In this document: piece by piece, positions 13,950 through 15,098 of the stretch | How positions within the stretch are numbered: position 1 is the stretch's first letter | How the letters are laid out: every line of letters begins with the position of its first letter | From: Robiginitomaculum sp. | Lineage (GTDB): Bacteria; Pseudomonadota; Alphaproteobacteria; Caulobacterales; Maricaulaceae | NCBI GenBank assembly: GCA_027071965.1 | Contig: JALSYJ010000115.1 | Span: forward strand, 1-15,098 | Direction: 5' to 3' | Length of the DNA: 15,098 bases | The notes under the pieces: generated by a model | Database searches by the model: none | Seen by the model: only the letters and a program-made list of their open reading frames with translations | What the model was told of the DNA's origin: nothing | Made by a program: the position numbers and the translations under genes

Positions 13950-15098
13950 TGAGCGAAATAGTTTCATGGTGGGCAAAAAACAAGGTTGCGGCAAACCTGT
14001 TAATGGTGGCCCTGCTGATCGCGGGCACAATTTCTTTTTTCCGCATTGATCGTGAACTTGAACCATATGTAGAATTTCCCGGCGCGCAAGTATCTGTAGT
14101 GTGGCTGGGGGCCGGGCCTGCGGATATAGAAGAACAAATTGCAGTCCGTCTTGAAGAGGCTGTCGGCCGGGTTAAGGGCGTAGACAGAGTCTGGTCAGTT
14201 TCTCAAGAAAGCGTTGGTACATTGTTTGTTATTGGCGAGCCAACTCTGGATAAGGATGCGTTTTTAGCCCAGATCAAGCGCGAAGTGGATGCTATTGCCA
14301 CTTTCCCAGCCGCTGTGCAAAAGCCGCAAATCCGCCTGTTTTCCAATAACAGGCAGGTAATGCGGCTGGCGCTTTCTGGCGATGTCAGCGAGCGCACATT
14401 GCGCAGGCTGGGGGAAAAAGTACGCCGTGATATTGCATTACTTAGTGAGGTCCCTGCCGTACAATTATTCGGGGTGCGCAATGAGGAGGTTTCCATTGAG
14501 GTTTCCGAAGATTCCCTGCGTCAATATGGAATTACATTTGCAGATGTTGCAGCAGCTATTCGCGGCACATCGGTTAATCTGTCCTCAGGTAATGTGCGTA
14601 CTTCGGTGGGTGATATGCAGTTACGCACCCGGCAATTGGCCGACACTCAGGCTGATTTTGAAAAAATAATTGTTCGTCAGACCCCTGGCGGTGCCACCAT
14701 CCGTGTTTCGGATGTTGCCACGGTAATTGATGGTTTTTCCGATGAAAACCTGCTTACCACCATGAATGGAAAGCGCGCAGTTTTAGTCAATATCCTCTCG
14801 GGGCCGAACATGGATGTGGTGGCCATGTCCAAACAGGTAAAGGATTATATGAAAAGCGCTGAAAAAGATCTTCCCCCCGGGGTCAGCATGCTGCTGTGGG
14901 AAGATGCATCAGAAGCTTTTTCAGACCGGATCAATACAATTTTATGGAATTTTCTTACTGGTTTATTGCTGGTGGTGGCCACCTTGTTCTTGTTTTTACG
15001 CCCCGTAGTGGCGTTTTGGGTGGCTATTGGAATTTGCACGGCCTTTGCCGGTGGGGTTGCGTTTTTGCCAATGAATGAAGTCTCATTCTCCATGATCT
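13949..15098 (+). CDS. RND efflux permease, inner-membrane pump (partial, N-terminal part)
   Basis: The frame is open for 383 codons to the right edge. The visible part is the N-terminal third of an AcrB-type proton-driven pump. It has a short cytoplasmic N-terminus and helix 1 (about 12-31, VAANLLMVALLIAGTISFFR), then the PN1/PN2 porter region with FPGAQVSVVWLGAGPADIEEQI (43-64) and a DN docking subdomain containing SLRQYGITFADVAAAIRGTS. Helices 2 and 3 follow near 331-351 and 354-374 (FLTGLLLVVATLFLFLRPVV). Full-length relatives are about 1,000-1,050 residues, so roughly 2 kb lies outside the window. Two ATGs (13946 and 13949) are possible; 13949 gives better spacing to the GAAG upstream. 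The proton-relay Asp pair in helix 4 is beyond the edge, so activity cannot be judged. Whether it exports drugs, lipids or metals is not determined. Confidence 0.94.
   Translation, partial: MSEIVSWWAKNKVAANLLMVALLIAGTISFFRIDRELEPYVEFPGAQVSVVWLGAGPADIEEQIAVRLEEAVGRVKGVDRVWSVSQESVGTLFVIGEPTLDKDAFLAQIKREVDAIATFPAAVQKPQIRLFSNNRQVMRLALSGDVSERTLRRLGEKVRRDIALLSEVPAVQLFGVRNEEVSIEVSEDSLRQYGITFADVAAAIRGTSVNLSSGNVRTSVGDMQLRTRQLADTQADFEKIIVRQTPGGATIRVSDVATVIDGFSDENLLTTMNGKRAVLVNILSGPNMDVVAMSKQVKDYMKSAEKDLPPGVSMLLWEDASEAFSDRINTILWNFLTGLLLVVATLFLFLRPVVAFWVAIGICTAFAGGVAFLPMNEVSFSMI

Noticed and set aside
1..15098. CRISPR array, defence island, toxin-antitoxin pair, prophage or insertion sequence
   Set aside because: No spaced direct repeats, transposase, integrase, nuclease-effector or small toxin-antitoxin gene pair is visible; the genes are mostly recognisable housekeeping and envelope functions.

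Overview
The window reads as ordinary chromosome from a Gram-negative bacterium, most likely an alphaproteobacterium of moderate GC content. The pointers are a pdxH gene divergent from a DnaJ-like gene followed by aroC (an arrangement I recall from alphaproteobacteria, usually with fabI nearby), a LACTB2-like metallo-hydrolase, a SpoIIAA-like STAS protein and an RND efflux set with an outer-membrane lipoprotein. I cannot fix the order or genus from sequence alone. No CRISPR array, tRNA, rRNA, insertion sequence or phage gene was seen.

Layout, left to right. (1) At 1-151 the minus strand carries the first 50 codons of a gene for an exported or membrane-anchored protein that runs off the left edge. 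It diverges from an ATP-grasp-like protein (260-1228, +), which is followed after 4 bases by an MBL-fold hydrolase (1233-2123, +). (2) On the minus strand, pdxH (4454 to 3786) lies 21 bases upstream of an acyl-CoA ligase gene (3764 to 2136), probably as one operon. (3) Divergent from pdxH across 46 bases are a compact DnaJ-like co-chaperone (4501-5271) and chorismate synthase aroC (5303-6394), then a glycine-zipper exported protein (6534-7067). That gene ends at a perfect 12-bp stem-loop shared with the convergent lipoprotein of the DUF442/TIGR01244 phosphatase type (7725 to 7138). (4) A gap of about 200 bases (7726-7921) holds a second terminator-like hairpin on the plus strand and a possible promoter. 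It leads into oppB and oppC (7922-9786), the two oligopeptide permease subunits, with no substrate-binding or ATPase gene beside them. (5) A SpoIIAA-like STAS protein (10195 to 9815, -) and a seven-helix membrane protein of the DUF6629 type (10418-11104, +) diverge across a 222-base gap in which I see only their ribosome binding sites. (6) A tripartite RND efflux operon runs off the right edge: outer-membrane factor lipoprotein (11267-12682), membrane fusion protein (12699-13949) and RND permease (13949 onward, partial). A 9-bp inverted repeat in the 162-base leader could be an operator.

Functionally the window mixes housekeeping (vitamin B6, aromatic amino acid precursor, acyl activation, chaperone) with envelope and transport functions (Opp importer core, RND exporter, envelope lipoproteins). 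I do not see a coherent new system such as a defence island. The points most worth following are the unassigned ATP-grasp-like/MBL gene pair, the isolated oppBC pair, the terminator-like hairpin with no gene in front of it, and the predicted envelope-anchored DUF442-type phosphatase. Several long reading frames start too early if taken at full length; starts here were chosen by ribosome binding sites, signal peptides or family length.
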